From Phenylobacterium sp. CCH9-H3 (GTDB taxonomy: Bacteria > Pseudomonadota > Alphaproteobacteria > Caulobacterales > Caulobacteraceae), in contig NZ_LSJI01000246.1 in the NCBI RefSeq assembly GCF_001557235.1, positions 1-61,348 of the forward strand: a stretch of DNA of 61,348 nt. The letters are read 5' to 3'. Position numbers and translations under genes: made by a program. Under the pieces are notes generated by a model. The model was not told the DNA's origin and did no database searches. It saw only the letters and a list, made by a program, of their open reading frames with translations. How positions within the stretch are numbered: the stretch's first letter is position 1; each line of letters begins with the position of its first letter. Positions 33,289 to 43,164 of this stretch are shown in pieces.

Positions 33289-33708
33289 ATGACCGAACGC
33301 ACCTTCTCGATCATCAAGCCGGACGCCACGCGTCGGAATCTGACCGGCAAGGTCAACGCGGTGATCGAGGACGCCGGCCTGCGCATCGTGGCCCAGCGCC
33401 GCATCAAGATGAGCAAGGCCCAGGCCGAGAAGTTCTACGAGATCCACAAGGAGCGCCCGTTCTTCGGCGAACTCGTGGAATTCATGACGTCGGCGCCGGT
33501 GGTGGTTCAGGTCCTGGAAGGCGAGAACGCCGTCGCCCGCTACCGCGAAGTCATGGGCGCCACCAACCCGGCCCAGGCCGCGGACGGCACGATCCGTAAG
33601 CTCTACGCCGAAAGCGTCGGCGAGAATTCGGTCCACGGTTCGGACAGCCTCGAGAACGCCAAGCTCGAGATCGCTCAGTTCTTCACGGACGCCGACATCG
33701 TCGGCTGA
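33289..33708 (+). CDS. ndk: Nucleoside diphosphate kinase
   Basis: A 139-residue enzyme transferring the gamma phosphate between nucleotides. It has [14 protein letters not shown] at the N-terminus, [11 protein letters not shown], and the active-site histidine His116 in [13 protein letters not shown]. The length is that of the hexameric or tetrameric bacterial enzyme. ATG 33289 has a weak GGAG upstream. It is divergent from the ABC-F gene. Confidence 0.97.
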   Translation: MTERTFSIIKPDATRRNLTGKVNAVIEDAGLRIVAQRRIKMSKAQAEKFYEIHKERPFFGELVEFMTSAPVVVQVLEGENAVARYREVMGATNPAQAADGTIRKLYAESVGENSVHGSDSLENAKLEIAQFFTDADIVG

Positions 33709-33801
33709 CCGGACGCAACGAGTACGGCTCCGCGGGGTTCTTCACGCGGGGTCACCCCCTTTTCCCAACTGCCATAAGTGAACATGAGAGAATCCAAGGT
33801 C

Positions 33802-34140
33802 ATGCCTGGCTTCTCCGATCGCCTCGCCGCCCAGGCCGAGGCCCGGAAGGCCCTCCTGGCTAAGTTCAAGCCGAAACCCACCGTCCAAGCCGAAGCCTTC
33901 GAGACCCGCGAGCAGCGCAAGGCGCGCGAGCTCGAGGAAGTCCGCGCCAAGCGCGCCGCCGAGAAGGAAGCCGCCCGCCTCGCCAAGGAGAAGGCCGAGG
34001 AAGAGGCCCGCCTGGCCCGGGAGAACGACGAGGAGCTGATGCTCCAGTTGAAGCGCGAGGACCGCAAGGCCCGCAAGGCGGCCGCCAAGGCCGAGGCCCG
34101 CGCCAAGCGCGAAATGAAGTCGCAGATGCGCCGCGGCTAG
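33802..34140 (+). CDS. DUF6481-like small helical protein
   Basis: A protein of about 112 residues, almost entirely charged helix (REQRKARELEEVRAKRAAEK and EEEARLARENDEE) and ending in a basic tail RAKREMKSQMRRG. It resembles the alphaproteobacterial DUF6481 proteins, which begin FSDRLAAQAEARKALLAKF. ATG 33802 is used because the family starts there; ATG 33784 and GTG 33778 are in frame. Probably a nucleic-acid- or ribosome-associated coiled coil. Its TAG stop shares CTAG with the convergent gene. Confidence 0.78.
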   Translation: MPGFSDRLAAQAEARKALLAKFKPKPTVQAEAFETREQRKARELEEVRAKRAAEKEAARLAKEKAEEEARLARENDEELMLQLKREDRKARKAAAKAEARAKREMKSQMRRG

Positions 34141-34349
34141 TCTTCTGCGCCGCCGGTGACCCGGCGGCTCAGTTCGCCGTAGTAGCCCTGGAGCAGGAGT
34201 TCGACGGTCTCGCCGCGCTCCTCGGCTTCGAAAGCCAGGTCCTTGGCCATCTGAACGGCGGCCGAGCGCGACAGCTGTCCGGCCACCGGGGCTCCGTCCC
34301 GGAACACGGTCCAGTCGCCGTCCTTCAGCGCTACAGCGTATTGCACCAT
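34137..34349 (-). CDS. DUF2188-like small protein (70 aa)
   Basis: A 70-residue protein whose pattern YAVALKDGDWTVFRDGAPV then SRSAAVQMAKDLAFEAEERG resembles DUF2188-type proteins: a small beta hairpin followed by a helix. The C-terminus is ELLLQGYYGELSRRV. The function is unknown. Its stop overlaps the stop of the convergent gene in CTAG (34137-34140). Confidence 0.7.
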   Translation of the reverse strand: MVQYAVALKDGDWTVFRDGAPVAGQLSRSAAVQMAKDLAFEAEERGETVELLLQGYYGELSRRVTGGAED

Positions 34350-34463
34350 CGCTGTCTCCCTGAAGCGTCAGTGCAAAACCATGGTGAAGGTTCCAGCCTC
34401 TTTCCAATGACGCGTGACCCGCGGGCCTTCGCCTGCGATGCTCGCAGCCGAAGGAGGGCCGCC

Positions 34464-35102
34464 ATGGATGGGCCGCACCTGATCTACTTCGCCGACCCCA
34501 TGTGCTCATGGTGCTACGGCTTTTCTCCCGTCATCGACGAGATCCGCCACGCCTACGGGCGCGCGTTGCCGATCCGCGTGATCATGGGCGGCCTGCGCCC
34601 CGGAACCGATCAGCCGATGACGGACGAGGCGCGCAAGAGCGTCGTCGGCCACTGGAACCACGTGCACGAGGCCTCGGGCCTGCCATTCGACGCGGCCGTG
34701 CTGGACCGGCCCGGCTTCGTCTACGACACAGACCCGGCCGCCCGCGCCGTCGTCGTCGCCCGCCGGGAGGGCGAGGAGTTGGCGGCTCGCTACCTCGCCG
34801 GCGCCCAGCGCGCCTTCTATGCCGAGAACCGGGACGTGACCTCGGGCGAGGTGCTCGCGGATCTGGCCGAGGAATATGGCCTCGAGCGTCAGGCGTTTCT
34901 CGCGGCCTGGGCGTCGGAGGAGGCCAAGCAGGAGACGTGGCGCGACTACGCCATCTCCCAGAATGCGGGCGTGACCGGCTTCCCCACGCTCATCGGCGGG
35001 CCGAACGACCAGGGCGTGTACGGCGTCGTCACGCGCGGCTATGCCCCGCCCGAGCAGGTGCTGGCTGTGCTGCGCAACTGGATCGCCGGGATCGCTGCCT
35101 GA
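34464..35102 (+). CDS. FrnE-like DsbA-family oxidoreductase
   Basis: A 212-residue thioredoxin-fold protein with the motif FADPMCSWCYGF (CxxC) near residue 13 and the cis-Pro segment GVTGFPTLIGG. It has no signal peptide and so acts in the cytoplasm, like FrnE disulfide isomerases. ATG 34464 has AAGGAGGG upstream; a longer in-frame reading is not needed. It abuts the convergent M20 gene with no spacer (TGATCA, 35100-35105). Confidence 0.88.
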   Translation: MDGPHLIYFADPMCSWCYGFSPVIDEIRHAYGRALPIRVIMGGLRPGTDQPMTDEARKSVVGHWNHVHEASGLPFDAAVLDRPGFVYDTDPAARAVVVARREGEELAARYLAGAQRAFYAENRDVTSGEVLADLAEEYGLERQAFLAAWASEEAKQETWRDYAISQNAGVTGFPTLIGGPNDQGVYGVVTRGYAPPEQVLAVLRNWIAGIAA

Positions 35103-36350
35103 TCACCTGATCGGCGCCGGCGGATTGCGGCCCAGCTCCATGATCAGCTTGGTCATGAGATAGAGCCTCGGCGTCACGCTGTTCAGGTCGACGTATTCAT
35201 CTTCCGAATGGAACTTGCCGCCCACCGGGCCTAGGCCGTCCAGCGCCGGGACGCCGGCCTCGTTCGCCAGCGCCGATTCGGAGGCGCCGCCGTTGCCGCC
35301 GCGGCCGAGCTTCATCCCCAGGCCGGCGTAGATCGCCTCGGCCCGGTCGGCCAGGGCGTCGGTGGCGGGGTTGTTGGGCAGGGGCGGGAACGAGGCCTCG
35401 CGCCGGACCGTCACCTTGGTGTCCGGGATCGACGGCGCGCGGGCCCGGGTCTCCAGGGCGTGCGCCACCTTCTCGACGTCGGCCTTGTCCCGCACGCGGA
35501 TGTTGATGGCCGCTGAGGCGTCCTCGGGGATGATGTTGTACCGCGCGCCGGCGCTCATCAGGGTGAGGTTCACCGTGAGCCCGTCGCCGCTGGTGGGGAA
35601 CTGGCGGATGGCCTCAAGCTGGTGGATCAGCTCCAGCGCCGCGTTGCGGCCGTCCTGGGGCGCGACGCCGGCGTGCGCCGGGCGACCCTTCACGTCGATG
35701 TAGAAGCTGTTCGATCCCTTGCGCCACACCGTCACCGTATCGGGCGGATCGCCGGGCTCCAGGTTCAGCTCGACGTCCGCCTCCGTCAGCAGCCGGTCGA
35801 TGAGCTTACGGGTTCCGGGCGAACCCCGTTCCTCCGAAGTCTCGATCAGGAAGGTGATCTGGGCGTAGTCCTTGAACCCCAGGTCCTTCAGGATCTGCAG
35901 GGCGTAGATCCCCTGGACCACGCCACCCTTCTCGTCACCCACGCCGGGGCCGGTGAGGCGATCGCCCGTCATCGCGAAGGGGCGCTTCGCCGCCGTGCCG
36001 GGCTCGAAGACCGTGTCGAGGTGGCCGATCATCAGGATGCGGCCCTTGCCGGTCCCCTTCAGCCGGGCCACCAGGTTGTCCGGCAGGCCAGGCGCCTCCG
36101 CCGGGACGGCTTCCACCGTCATGCCCAGGGCCTCCAGCCGTGGCCGCAGGATCGCGGCCACCTTGCGGCCGCCCTCGACGTCGCCGGTGCCGGAATCGAC
36201 GTTCACCACCTCTTCCAGCAATTTCAGCTGCGCCGGCCGCGCCTTCTCCGCGGCCGCCCAGACCTTGGCGTCCTTCGCGGCCTTCGGTGCGGCGACGACC
36301 GGTGTCCCGACCGCGGCGGCCATCGCCAGAACCAACATCGCGCGCCGCAT
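35103..36350 (-). CDS. Exported M20-family metallopeptidase (carboxypeptidase G2-like)
   Basis: A 415-residue protein with a signal peptide (RRAMLVLAMAAAVGTPVVAA) and the M20 metal sites: GHLDTVFEPG, GVGDEKGG, ETSEERGSPGTR and the dimerisation-domain segment GRPAHAGVAPQDGRNA. The ending includes GGKFHSEDEYVDLNS with the last metal His. It resembles glutamate carboxypeptidases that remove C-terminal glutamate from peptides or folates. The start at 36350 has GGGGG upstream; the longer open frame before it is not family-like. Confidence 0.9.
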   Translation of the reverse strand: MRRAMLVLAMAAAVGTPVVAAPKAAKDAKVWAAAEKARPAQLKLLEEVVNVDSGTGDVEGGRKVAAILRPRLEALGMTVEAVPAEAPGLPDNLVARLKGTGKGRILMIGHLDTVFEPGTAAKRPFAMTGDRLTGPGVGDEKGGVVQGIYALQILKDLGFKDYAQITFLIETSEERGSPGTRKLIDRLLTEADVELNLEPGDPPDTVTVWRKGSNSFYIDVKGRPAHAGVAPQDGRNAALELIHQLEAIRQFPTSGDGLTVNLTLMSAGARYNIIPEDASAAINIRVRDKADVEKVAHALETRARAPSIPDTKVTVRREASFPPLPNNPATDALADRAEAIYAGLGMKLGRGGNGGASESALANEAGVPALDGLGPVGGKFHSEDEYVDLNSVTPRLYLMTKLIMELGRNPPAPIR

Positions 36351-36601
36351 CGAACGTCCCCCTGAACTCGCCGAACTGTTCGTGCAGATTGAGCAGACCG
36401 TCGCAGCGCTGTCACGGCCGGCGGCTATGCCATCGCCGATATCCCGGGCAGCGCGACCAGTCGCGCAGGCGCCGCCGCTCGAAAACCGCACAGGCTGTGG
36501 GTGAATCGGCGAGAGCGCTTGCGGACCTCCGTTAACCAAGCTGGGATGGTCGACCGGCCTCTGGGGAGAGGTCGATAAGTGTCTGTCTTTTGGGGGCTTC
36601 G

Positions 36602-39600
36602 ATGACGACGGCTTACTTCAATCTCGCGTCCGGCAACTATTTCCAGGACTGGTCGAACGCCGGCCAGCTCACGACGAACGACGACTGGAGCGGGGTCCCC
36701 AGCATCGTGGGCTACCGCGGCGACGGCCTGACCGGACTGACCGGCGCCGATCCGCGGACCATCACCGGCACGTCGGACGTCATCGATGTGAACGTGAATC
36801 AGACGAACCCGAACACCTTCTCCACGGGCGGCGTCACCGAGTTCGCCATCGCCGATCCCACGATCGCCCTGACCGGCTCCGGCACGGCCGACGTCCCGTA
36901 CTTCGTGCTCCACCTCGACGCCACCGGCCGCCAGGACCTGCACCTGAGCCTCGATGTCCGCGACATCGACGGGTCGGCCGACGACACCAACCAGCAGTTC
37001 AACATCCAGTACCGCATCGGCGATACCGGGACCTGGGTGAACCTGGACGGCGCCTATATCGCCGACGCCAGCGCGCCGGGCGCCACCCTGGTCACCCATC
37101 TCGACCTCACGCTGCCCGAGGCGCTGAACGGGCAAGGCCAGATCCAGCTGCGGTTCATGACCACCAATGCGCCCAGCAACGACGAGTGGATCGGCGTCGA
37201 CAACATCAGCGTCACCAGCCAGCCGCAGACCGGATCCACGGTCGCGATCTCCGGGCAGTCGATCGTCGAGGGCGACGACGGCACGAAGCTGCTCACCTTC
37301 ACCGTCACTCGCGGCGGCGCGGCGGCGGACTTCAGCATCGACTACGCCACCGGCGGCGGCACGGCCAGCGCGGGCGGCGACTATGTGGCGAACACGGGGA
37401 CGCTGACGTTCACCGCCGGCGGGCCGGCCAGCCAGACCGTTTCGGTCGTCATCAACGGCGACACGACGCCGGAGCCTGACGAGACCTTCAGCGTCAGCCT
37501 GTCGAACCTGCAGGTGACCAGCGGGTCGGTCGTGGTCACGACGGCCACGGCCACCGGCACGATCCAGAACGACGACTTCCTGAACCTCAAGATCTATCAG
37601 ATCCAGGGCGCCGGCCATCTCTCGCCCTACGCCGGCTCGCACGTGGTCACCGAAGGCATCGTCACGGCGATCGACACCACCGGGGCGCGCGGCTTCTGGA
37701 TCCAGGACCCGACCGGCGACGGCGACAATGCGACGTCCGATGCGGTGTTCGTCTACACCGGCTCCGTACCCACCGTCGTGGTTGGCCAGACCGTCCGCGT
37801 CGAGGGCGACGTCAACGAGTTCGAGGGCAGCGATCCGAACAACCTGCCGATCACCGAGATCGACAGCCCGATCGTCACCGTGCTGAACGGCGGGGCGCTC
37901 TCGGCGCTGCCGGCGGCCGTGGTGCTCGGCGCGGGCGGCCGCCCGGCCCCGACGCAGGTGATCGACGACGACAACAACACGACGTTCGACCCGGCCACCG
38001 ACGGCCTCGACTTCTACGAGACGCTGGAAGGCATGCGGGTCACGATCCCGGATGCGACCGCCGTGGCGACCAGCGACGGGAACTCCACCTGGGTCGTGGC
38101 CGACGGCGGCGCGGGCGCAACGGGCATGAACGGGCGCGGGGGCGTGACCATCGACGCCGACGACTTCAACCCCGAGCGCGTGCAGATCTTCTACGACTCG
38201 GGCGTGGCGGGCGCCGGCGCCAAGCCGGATGCGGTGACGGGCGGCGATCTCGGCGACGTCACGGGGATCATGCACTATTTCGGCGGCAACTATGAGCTGC
38301 TGCCGACGTCGATCGGCGCCACGGGCGCGGGCGGCGCCCTGCCGCGGGAGACGACCACGCTCGACGGCGACGCCAACCACGTCACTATCGCGGCCTACAA
38401 CGTCGAGAACCTCGACCCCACGGACCCGCAGGCCAAGTTCGACCGCCTGGGCCAGGACATCGCCCAGCACCTCGGCGGGCCGGACATCATCGGCCTCGAA
38501 GAGATCCAGGACGCCGACGGCGCGGGGACGGGCGGCAATCTCAGCGGCCAGGCGACCGCCGACAAGCTCATCGCGGCGATCAAGGCCGCCGGCGGTCCCA
38601 CCTACGTCTATGTGGAAGTGATCCCCACCGGCCCGGTCGGCGGCGAGGCCGGCGGCAACATCCGCCAGGGCTATCTCTACAATCCCGAGCGCGTGCAGTA
38701 CGTGGCCGGCTCGGCCTATCTCCTCGACGACAACGATCCGGCGAACGGCGACGCCTACGCCAACAGCCGCAAGCCGCTGGTGGCCGAGTTCACGTTCAAC
38801 GGCGAGACGATCACCGTCGTGGACGTCCACAACACCTCGCGGATCGGATCGGAGGAACTGTTCGGCGACCACCAGCCGCCGGACAACGCCGGAGAGGCGC
38901 GCCGCATCGACCAGACCGCGCCCATCAAGGACCTCGTCGAGGGCATGGTGGCCGCCGACCCGTCGGCGAAGGTCGTGGTCATGGGCGACTTCAACGCCTT
39001 CCAGTTCGAGACCAGCCTGACCCAGCTCACGAGCGGCGGGGCCATGACCAACCTCAGCGACCTGCTGGCGCCCGCCGAGCGCTACACCTACGTCTTCGAC
39101 GGCAATTCCCAGCAGATCGACCACCTGCTGGCGTCCAACGACCTGGCGAACGGCGCGCAGTTCGACATCGTCCACATGAACGCCGGCCAGCCGGCCAGCT
39201 CTGGCCGCGCTACCGACCACGACGCGGTCGTGGCGCGCATGTACGTCAACGCCAAGCCCGTGGCGGTGGCGGACGTGGCGACGGTCTCCGAGAACCAGAA
39301 CGTCACCATCGACGTCCTGGCCAACGACACGGACGCGAACACCGGCGACACCAAGACCCTCATCTCGGTCACGGGCGGCGCCCTGGGCGGCCAGGTCAGC
39401 ATCGTGAACGGCAAGGTGGTCTACTCGGCCAACAGCGACGCGATCGACGCCCTGAAGCAGCCGCAGCAGGCGGTCGACACCATCACCTACCAGGTCCAGG
39501 ACGCCCACGGCGCGGTCAGCACCGGAACGGTCAGCGTCACGGTCAAGGGCGTCGCCGACGCCCCGGTCCGCAACGGCACGGCGGGCGCCGACACCCTGAA

Positions 39601-39952
39601 CGGCTCGCCGCTGGAGGATGTCCTGAACGGCCTCGGCGGCGCGGACAAGCTGATCGGCAATGCCGGCGCCGACACGTTGAACGGCGGCCTCGGCAACGAC
39701 ACCCTCACCGGCGGCGTCGGGGCGGATCGCTTCGTGTTCACCGGAACCTTCGGGAACGACGTGGTGTCGGACTTCCAGTCCAACGACGTGGTCCAGCTGG
39801 ACGCGGCGCAGTTCGCCAGCTTCGAGGCGGTCCAGGCCGCATCGTCGCAGGTCGGCGCCGACGTGGTGATCACCCTGAACGCGGCGAACACCATCACGCT
39901 GCAGAACGTGACGCTGGCCAGCCTCAACTCGGGCGACTTCCTGTTCGTCTGA
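36602..39952 (+). CDS. RTX-type exported endonuclease/phosphatase (ExeM/NucH-like)
   Basis: A 1116-residue protein built of an N-terminal beta region (1-205), a Calx-beta domain (about 210-325), an OB-like nuclease-associated domain (about 340-430), an EEP nuclease domain (about 590-880) with [30 protein letters not shown] and ATDHDAVV, a cadherin-like domain (about 882-985) and RTX repeats (about 993-1050, [18 protein letters not shown]). It has no N-terminal signal peptide, so type I secretion is likely. It should cut extracellular DNA or act as a phosphodiesterase. No T1SS genes are adjacent. Confidence 0.88.
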   Translation: MTTAYFNLASGNYFQDWSNAGQLTTNDDWSGVPSIVGYRGDGLTGLTGADPRTITGTSDVIDVNVNQTNPNTFSTGGVTEFAIADPTIALTGSGTADVPYFVLHLDATGRQDLHLSLDVRDIDGSADDTNQQFNIQYRIGDTGTWVNLDGAYIADASAPGATLVTHLDLTLPEALNGQGQIQLRFMTTNAPSNDEWIGVDNISVTSQPQTGSTVAISGQSIVEGDDGTKLLTFTVTRGGAAADFSIDYATGGGTASAGGDYVANTGTLTFTAGGPASQTVSVVINGDTTPEPDETFSVSLSNLQVTSGSVVVTTATATGTIQNDDFLNLKIYQIQGAGHLSPYAGSHVVTEGIVTAIDTTGARGFWIQDPTGDGDNATSDAVFVYTGSVPTVVVGQTVRVEGDVNEFEGSDPNNLPITEIDSPIVTVLNGGALSALPAAVVLGAGGRPAPTQVIDDDNNTTFDPATDGLDFYETLEGMRVTIPDATAVATSDGNSTWVVADGGAGATGMNGRGGVTIDADDFNPERVQIFYDSGVAGAGAKPDAVTGGDLGDVTGIMHYFGGNYELLPTSIGATGAGGALPRETTTLDGDANHVTIAAYNVENLDPTDPQAKFDRLGQDIAQHLGGPDIIGLEEIQDADGAGTGGNLSGQATADKLIAAIKAAGGPTYVYVEVIPTGPVGGEAGGNIRQGYLYNPERVQYVAGSAYLLDDNDPANGDAYANSRKPLVAEFTFNGETITVVDVHNTSRIGSEELFGDHQPPDNAGEARRIDQTAPIKDLVEGMVAADPSAKVVVMGDFNAFQFETSLTQLTSGGAMTNLSDLLAPAERYTYVFDGNSQQIDHLLASNDLANGAQFDIVHMNAGQPASSGRATDHDAVVARMYVNAKPVAVADVATVSENQNVTIDVLANDTDANTGDTKTLISVTGGALGGQVSIVNGKVVYSANSDAIDALKQPQQAVDTITYQVQDAHGAVSTGTVSVTVKGVADAPVRNGTAGADTLNGSPLEDVLNGLGGADKLIGNAGADTLNGGLGNDTLTGGVGADRFVFTGTFGNDVVSDFQSNDVVQLDAAQFASFEAVQAASSQVGADVVITLNAANTITLQNVTLASLNSGDFLFV

Positions 39953-39964
39953 TGAGGGCCAAGG

Positions 39965-39990
39965 GGAGGGCGGCGCTCATGCCGCCCTCC
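39965..39990 (+). terminator. Hairpin after the RTX nuclease gene
   Basis: GGAGGGCGGC (39965-39974) and GCCGCCCTCC (39981-39990) form a perfect 10-bp stem with a 6-base loop, 12 bp after the stop codon. There is no T-tract after it (TGCCGCCTTG), so it may be a weak or Rho-assisted terminator. Confidence 0.5.
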
Positions 39991-40079
39991 TGCCGCCTTG
40001 CGCACGGGCGCGGGGCACGCGATATCGGAGGCAAGCGCGGACGTTCGCCGTCCGCCACGATATCCAAGAAGGACTTTCC

Positions 40080-40703
40080 ATGCGCGATCCCGTGACCACC
40101 GCCCTAGGCCTCGTGCCGATGGTCGTCGAGCAGACGAGCCGTGGCGAGCGCGCCTACGACATCTTCTCCCGCCTGCTGAAGGACCGGATCATCTTCCTGG
40201 CGGGTCCCGTCGAGGACGGCATGGCCAGCCTGATCTGCGCCCAGCTCCTCCATCTCGAGGCCGAGAACCCCAAGAAGGAGATCCAGATGTACATCAACTC
40301 CCCGGGCGGGGTGGTGACGTCTGGCCTCGCGATCTACGACACCATGCAATACATCAAGAGCCCGGTGATCACCCTCTGCCTCGGCATGGCCGCCTCGATG
40401 GGCTCCTTCCTGCTGATGGCGGGCGAGAAGGGCCAGCGCATCGCCCTGCCGAACAGCCGCATCATGGTCCACCAGCCCTCGGGCGGCTATTCTGGCAAGG
40501 CGCAGGACATCCGCCGCCACGCCGAAGACATCCTGAAGACCAAGCGCCGGCTGAACGAGATCTACGCCAAGCACACCGGCCAGCCGATCGAGGTGGTCGA
40601 GGAGACCCTCGACCGCGACCACTTCATGACCGCCCAGGAGGCCAAGGACTGGGGCCTGGTCGACCACGTGTGGGAAAAGCGCGACGGCGACGAAGAGGCC
40701 TAG
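40080..40703 (+). CDS. clpP: ATP-dependent Clp protease proteolytic subunit
   Basis: A 207-residue ClpP. The catalytic triad is Ser106 ([10 protein letters not shown]), His131 (MVHQPSGG) and Asp180 (LDRDHFM). The substrate-channel region [19 protein letters not shown] and the N-terminal [15 protein letters not shown] are standard. It works with ClpX, which lies about 1.1 kb downstream. An AAGGA ribosome binding site precedes the ATG. Its stop shares CTAG (40700-40703) with a convergent small gene. Confidence 0.96.
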   Translation: MRDPVTTALGLVPMVVEQTSRGERAYDIFSRLLKDRIIFLAGPVEDGMASLICAQLLHLEAENPKKEIQMYINSPGGVVTSGLAIYDTMQYIKSPVITLCLGMAASMGSFLLMAGEKGQRIALPNSRIMVHQPSGGYSGKAQDIRRHAEDILKTKRRLNEIYAKHTGQPIEVVEETLDRDHFMTAQEAKDWGLVDHVWEKRDGDEEA

Positions 40704-40954
40704 AGTCTCGCCCTCGCGGCGGCCACCAGATGGCGGCGTCCCGGTTCGCCGGTGACGTCGATCCGCTCGAAATCGACGCCGCCCGCATCGCGCACGTCCG
40801 CAAACAGCCCCTTCGGGTCTTCGTGGAAGTGCAGGAACGCCCGCCCCTTGCGGTAGAAGACGCCGCGCGAGCGTTCCACCAGACCCGGCAGGGCGCGAAG
40901 CTCGGCCAGCAGCGGCTCCAGCGCGTCCAGGGCCGTCGGCGAGGCGTGCTTCAT
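40700..40954 (-). CDS. Unknown 84-aa protein coupled to cicA
   Basis: An 84-residue protein starting ATG at 40954 within an ATGA overlap with the cicA-like gene, so it is very likely translated together with it. The sequence shows an N-terminal helix ([19 protein letters not shown]), then a strand-rich segment ([20 protein letters not shown]) and [21 protein letters not shown] do not recognise a family. The overlap with clpP by CTAG and with cicA by ATGA makes a non-coding explanation unlikely. Confidence 0.78.
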   Translation of the reverse strand: MKHASPTALDALEPLLAELRALPGLVERSRGVFYRKGRAFLHFHEDPKGLFADVRDAGGVDFERIDVTGEPGRRHLVAAARARL

Positions 40955-41580
40955 GGCTTGCCCGAGAACACACGGAAATACGGCTCCTCGGCGATCGCCA
41001 GCATCTCGGTGTCGCCGCTGGTGTCGCCGTAGGCGGCGCGGACCCGCAGGTCCGGCCCGAAGGCCGCGCGCAGCCGCTCGACCTTCTCCGGCCCCCGGCA
41101 GTTCGGCGAGGCGAACGTCCCGCTGACCCGGTCGCGTTCGTCGAAATGCAGGGGCGTGCCCAGGAGGTCGTCCGCCCCCAGGCCGCGGGCGAACGGCGCC
41201 ACCACGATGTCCGGCGAGGCGGTGACGATCACCAGCCGCACCCGCTCCTTGCGCCAGCGCTTCCAGGCGATCACCGCGTCGGGCCGCAGCAGGCTGCGCG
41301 AGTGCAGGGCCGCGAATTCCCGCGCGTCCGCCTCCAGCCGCTCGCGGCCGACGCCCACCAGATAGACCTTCGTCGCCGCCGCCTTGATCCGGCCCCGGTC
41401 GCGGTGGAACAGGTAGGCGAGGGCGGCCGGGACCAGCTTCAGGCCGCCCAGGATCCAGGCGGCCTTCGGCGTGCGCCACTTCAGAAAGGCCGTGTAGCTG
41501 TCCCTGACCGTCAGGGTGCCGTCGAAATCGAAGGCCACCACCGGCGGGACCGGTCCATCGGCTTCACGCTCTTGTGCCAT
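40951..41580 (-). CDS. cicA: HAD-IB phosphatase, CicA-like
   Basis: A 209-residue HAD-superfamily protein: motif I AFDFDGTLTVRDSY, motif II VRLVIVTASPDI, and motif III/IV AAYGDTSGDTEML. A helical cap includes FLKWRTPKAAWILGG. In Caulobacter crescentus the gene between clpP and clpX is cicA, encoding a phosphotransferase-superfamily protein whose amount is critical for growth and shape. The location and family match. The start is taken at ATG 41580; a longer frame runs upstream without homology. Confidence 0.88.
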   Translation of the reverse strand: MAQEREADGPVPPVVAFDFDGTLTVRDSYTAFLKWRTPKAAWILGGLKLVPAALAYLFHRDRGRIKAAATKVYLVGVGRERLEADAREFAALHSRSLLRPDAVIAWKRWRKERVRLVIVTASPDIVVAPFARGLGADDLLGTPLHFDERDRVSGTFASPNCRGPEKVERLRAAFGPDLRVRAAYGDTSGDTEMLAIAEEPYFRVFSGKP

Positions 41581-41801
41581 TTCGGCGCGTTTCCCATTTG
41601 GTAAGGCGAGCCGCCCAAGGTCGGGGCTTCGCGCCACACTTTGTCGCTCCGGTGAGCGAAGGCTTGTGATCCCGGCGCGGATCAGGGAATGTCAAGACTT
41701 GGACAACCCGCGGCGCGTATCCTGCAAGGCTAGGGCGCAACGCCCGGGGCGAGGCCGAACAAGTCCACCGGCCGGCCTCGTCGAGAGAGTGAGATGAGAC
41801 C

Positions 41802-43064
41802 ATGACCAAGGCTGCCAGCGGAGACTCGAAGAGCACTCTGTATTGCTCTTTCTGCGGCAAGAGCCAGCATGAAGTTCGCAAGTTGATTGCGGGCCCGACC
41901 GTGTTCATCTGCGATGAATGCGTCGAACTGTGCATGGATATCATTCGCGAAGAGCACAAGATCTCTTTCGTGAAGTCCAAGGACGGCGTGCCGACTCCCA
42001 AGGAGATCCGTGAAGTCCTCGACGATTACGTGATCGGCCAGGACCACGCCAAGAAGGTCCTCTCGGTCGCGGTCCACAACCACTACAAGCGCCTCAACCA
42101 CGCGACGAAGAACAACGACGTCGAGCTGGGCAAGGCCAACATCCTGCTGATCGGTCCCACCGGCACCGGCAAGACCCTGCTGGCCCAGACCCTGGCCCGA
42201 ATCATCGACGTGCCGTTCACGGTCGCCGACGCGACGACGCTCACCGAAGCCGGCTATGTGGGCGAGGACGTCGAGAACATCATCCTGAAGCTGCTGCAGG
42301 CGGCCGACTACAACGTCGAGCGGGCCCAGCGCGGCATCGTATACATCGACGAGGTCGACAAGATCAGCCGCAAGTCGGACAACCCCTCGATCACCCGCGA
42401 CGTGTCGGGCGAGGGCGTCCAGCAGGCGCTGCTGAAGATCATGGAAGGCACCGTCGCCTCCGTGCCGCCGCAGGGCGGGCGCAAACATCCCCAGCAGGAG
42501 TTCCTGCAGGTCGACACCACCAACATCCTGTTCATCTGCGGCGGCGCCTTCGCGGGCCTCGAGAAGATCATTTCCGCACGCGGCCAGGGCACGTCGGTGG
42601 GCTTCGGCGCCAAGGTCTCGGACCCCGACGCGCGCCGCACCGGCGAGATCTTCCGCCAGGTGGAGCCGGACGACCTGCTGCGCTTCGGCCTGATTCCGGA
42701 GTTCATCGGCCGTCTGCCGGTGATCGCCACGCTCGACGACCTGGACGAGAAGGCCCTGGTGAAGATCCTCACCGAGCCGAAGAACGCGTTCGTGAAGCAG
42801 TACGTCCGCCTCTTCGAGATGGAGAACGTGGGCCTGACCTTCACCGACGACGCGCTGAACGCCGTGGCCCGCAAGGCCATCCAGCGGAAGACCGGCGCGC
42901 GCGGCCTGCGCTCGATCCTGGAAGGCGTGCTGCTCGACACCATGTACGAGCTGCCGACCTACGACGGCGTCGAAGAGGTGGTGGTCAACGCCGAGGTCAT
43001 CGAAGGCCGGGCCCAGCCGCTGATCATCTACGCCGAACGCCGCGACAAGGGCGGCGCGGCGTAA
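41802..43064 (+). CDS. clpX: ATP-dependent Clp protease ATP-binding subunit ClpX
   Basis: A 420-residue AAA+ unfoldase feeding ClpP. The N-terminal zinc finger has Cys15, Cys18, Cys37 and Cys40 (CSFC...CDEC). Walker A is GPTGTGKT (118-125), Walker B VYIDEVDK, and sensor 2 is in [10 protein letters not shown]. The ClpP-docking loop reads SVGFGA (Val266-Phe268) where IGF is usual. It ends at a strong terminator. In Caulobacter ClpXP degrades cell-cycle proteins such as CtrA; by homology the same role is likely. Confidence 0.97.
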   Translation: MTKAASGDSKSTLYCSFCGKSQHEVRKLIAGPTVFICDECVELCMDIIREEHKISFVKSKDGVPTPKEIREVLDDYVIGQDHAKKVLSVAVHNHYKRLNHATKNNDVELGKANILLIGPTGTGKTLLAQTLARIIDVPFTVADATTLTEAGYVGEDVENIILKLLQAADYNVERAQRGIVYIDEVDKISRKSDNPSITRDVSGEGVQQALLKIMEGTVASVPPQGGRKHPQQEFLQVDTTNILFICGGAFAGLEKIISARGQGTSVGFGAKVSDPDARRTGEIFRQVEPDDLLRFGLIPEFIGRLPVIATLDDLDEKALVKILTEPKNAFVKQYVRLFEMENVGLTFTDDALNAVARKAIQRKTGARGLRSILEGVLLDTMYELPTYDGVEEVVVNAEVIEGRAQPLIIYAERRDKGGAA

Positions 43065-43085
43065 GCCGTCCCGTCACGACATCTG

Positions 43086-43118
43086 AAAGGCCCCGCAGAC
43101 ATTCTGCGGGGCCTTTTT
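43086..43118 (+). terminator. Intrinsic terminator of clpX
   Basis: A perfect 14-bp stem (43086-43099 with 43103-43116, core GGCCCCGCAGA/TCTGCGGGGCC) with a 3-base loop and a run of five T (43114-43118). It starts 21 bp after the clpX stop. This separates clpX from the accessory genes that follow. Confidence 0.93.
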
Positions 43119-43164
43119 CGTGGCCGCGCTTGCCTGAATATGACGATCATCATCTAATGCCGGC

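Noticed and set aside
36530..36545. TTAACCA-like half site for the cell-cycle regulator CtrA upstream of the RTX nuclease
   Set aside because: Only one half site without the second TTAA at the right spacing; expected by chance.
36425..39508. A 1027-codon open frame on the minus strand opposite the RTX nuclease gene
   Set aside because: It is a mirror of the nuclease frame in GC-rich DNA; its translation is a Val/Arg/Asp-rich string with no domain, while the plus-strand protein has clear domains.
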